Part shown: positions 14,808-15,496 of the stretch, in pieces | Position numbering within the stretch: the stretch's first letter is position 1 | Layout: the number at the start of each line of letters is the position of its first letter | The notes under the pieces: generated by a model | Seen by the model: the letters and a program-made list of their open reading frames with translations, nothing else | Databases searched by the model: none | Told to the model about the DNA's origin: nothing | Translations under genes and position numbers: made by a program | Source: JAIBBG01 sp046304755 | GTDB taxonomy: Bacteria; Bacteroidota; Bacteroidia; Flavobacteriales_D; Sanyastnellaceae | Direction of reading: 5' to 3' | DNA length: 15,496 nucleotides | Assembly: GCA_046304755.1 (NCBI GenBank) | Contig: JBKCDO010000269.1 | Location: 1-15,496 of the forward strand

Positions 14808-14815
14808 TATTATTG
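14808..14815 (+). promoter_or_regulatory. Candidate -7 box for hemF
   Basis: TATTATTG differs from TAnnTTTG at one constrained position and lies 20 nt before the hemF ATG in a 65-nt gap. No -33 match is seen, and read-through from the upstream genes is equally possible. Confidence 0.3.
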
Positions 14816-14835
14816 CCGCGCAAAACGTAAAACGA

Positions 14836-15496
14836 ATGATCACCAAAGAGCGCATTGCGAGCGAGTTTCAAGCTATCCAACAGGAGATTTGTTTGGGTCT
14901 CGAGGCAGAAGACGGTAAGGCCGTTTTTAATCTGGATGAATGGAAACATGAAATTGCCGGGGGCGGACACACTCGTGTAATTGCTCATGGAAATGTGTTT
15001 GAAAAGGGTGGTGTCAATTTTAGCGCAGTGGAAGGTTTGCTGCCCGCGTTCATGAAGGATAAGGTCAGCCCTGATGCCACCCACTTTTTCGCTACCGGTG
15101 TGAGTATCGTGATTCATCCGTATTCGCCTATGGTTCCCATCATTCACATGAACATTCGCTATTTCGAAACTAATGCCGGTGATTGCTGGTTTGGCGGCGG
15201 TATCGATCTTACCCCGATTTATGTGAATAAGGAGCAAGCGTGCTTTTTTCATAGCTGTATGAGGGAAGTGTGTGATCGGCATGATTCCGCCTACTACCCA
15301 GAGTTCAAAGCGTGGGCTGATGATTATTTCTTTATTCGACATCGCAATGAAACAAGGGGCATTGGTGGAATTTTCTTCGACTACTTGAAACCGAATGAAG
15401 GACTTTCAAAAGACTCGCTATTCGATTTTGTATGTGATGTGGGCAGAACGTTTTTGAAAGCGTATGTGCCTATTGTCAATGCAAATAAGAATATGC
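14836..15496 (+). CDS. hemF: Oxygen-dependent coproporphyrinogen III oxidase (3' truncated by window edge)
   Basis: An open frame runs from the ATG at 14836 to the right edge: 220 codons of a protein usually near 300 residues. The enzyme oxidatively decarboxylates coproporphyrinogen III to protoporphyrinogen IX using O2, in heme biosynthesis in the cytoplasm. Visible signatures are AGGGHTRV (41-48), GVSIVIHPYSP (88-98) with a conserved His, IIHMNIRYF (102-110), GGGIDLTP (120-127) with the catalytic-site Asp124, and RGIGGIFFD (174-182). The start is supported because residues 1-20 match the family's short N-terminal helix. It lies 65 nt after the LysM gene on the same strand. Its presence points to an organism that lives with oxygen. 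Function call is firm; the C-terminus is not visible. Confidence 0.95.
   Translation, partial: MITKERIASEFQAIQQEICLGLEAEDGKAVFNLDEWKHEIAGGGHTRVIAHGNVFEKGGVNFSAVEGLLPAFMKDKVSPDATHFFATGVSIVIHPYSPMVPIIHMNIRYFETNAGDCWFGGGIDLTPIYVNKEQACFFHSCMREVCDRHDSAYYPEFKAWADDYFFIRHRNETRGIGGIFFDYLKPNEGLSKDSLFDFVCDVGRTFLKAYVPIVNANKNM

Noticed and set aside
14803..15342. 179-codon open frame on the minus strand at the right end
   Set aside because: The + strand here encodes hemF with GGGIDLTP and RGIGGIFFD motifs; the opposite frame is a shadow.
1..15496. Defence system, prophage, insertion sequence, CRISPR array or RNA gene
   Set aside because: No transposase, integrase, cas, toxin-antitoxin or phage-type gene, no spaced direct repeats, and no gap large enough for an rRNA. 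The gaps searched by eye showed no tRNA cloverleaf. The helicase is the only nucleic-acid enzyme and its neighbours here are housekeeping genes.

Overview
This window looks like a compact chromosomal segment from an aerobic member of the Bacteroidota. The evidence is the gene content: a PorT-like outer-membrane barrel, M16 peptidases with lipoprotein anchors, a WcaJ-type sugar transferase and an O2-dependent hemF. Start codons lack obvious Shine-Dalgarno sites, and several genes are preceded by the phylum's TAnnTTTG -7 promoter box. Base composition is even throughout. I see no mobile element, CRISPR array, tRNA or rRNA, and no gene-free stretch above 300 bases. The order or family cannot be fixed from this sequence alone.

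Layout, left to right. (1) The C-terminal part of a Upf1/IGHMBP2-like SF1 helicase (+), cut by the left edge, runs stop-to-stop into pcm (-). (2) Divergent from pcm are a Gfo/Idh/MocA oxidoreductase, a surface or periplasmic lipoprotein, and an initiating undecaprenyl-phosphate sugar phosphotransferase (all +). The last two are 2 nt apart. This is a likely envelope-polysaccharide group. (3) hutH (-) converges on it; it is full length except for one in-frame TAA at codon 391. (4) Divergent from hutH is a three-gene operon (+): a secreted zinc M16 peptidase, a lipoprotein M16 homologue with no zinc site but with a C-terminal LolA-like extension, and a small outer-membrane barrel of PorT type. 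(5) maf (-) converges on this operon, with overlapping stop codons. (6) Divergent from maf are guaA, a LysM plus periplasmic-binding-fold protein, and hemF cut by the right edge (all +).

Much of the window is housekeeping: protein repair (pcm), nucleotide-pool cleaning (maf), GMP synthesis (guaA) and heme synthesis (hemF). These are interleaved with envelope functions: polysaccharide initiation, periplasmic proteolysis, an outer-membrane barrel and a peptidoglycan-binding sensor or scaffold. I did not find a clear new defence or mobile system. The items most worth a second look are the single nonsense codon in an otherwise intact hutH (centred in a 17-bp palindrome), the complementary active/inactive M16 pair with its extra domain, and two strong hairpins inside the barrel gene.
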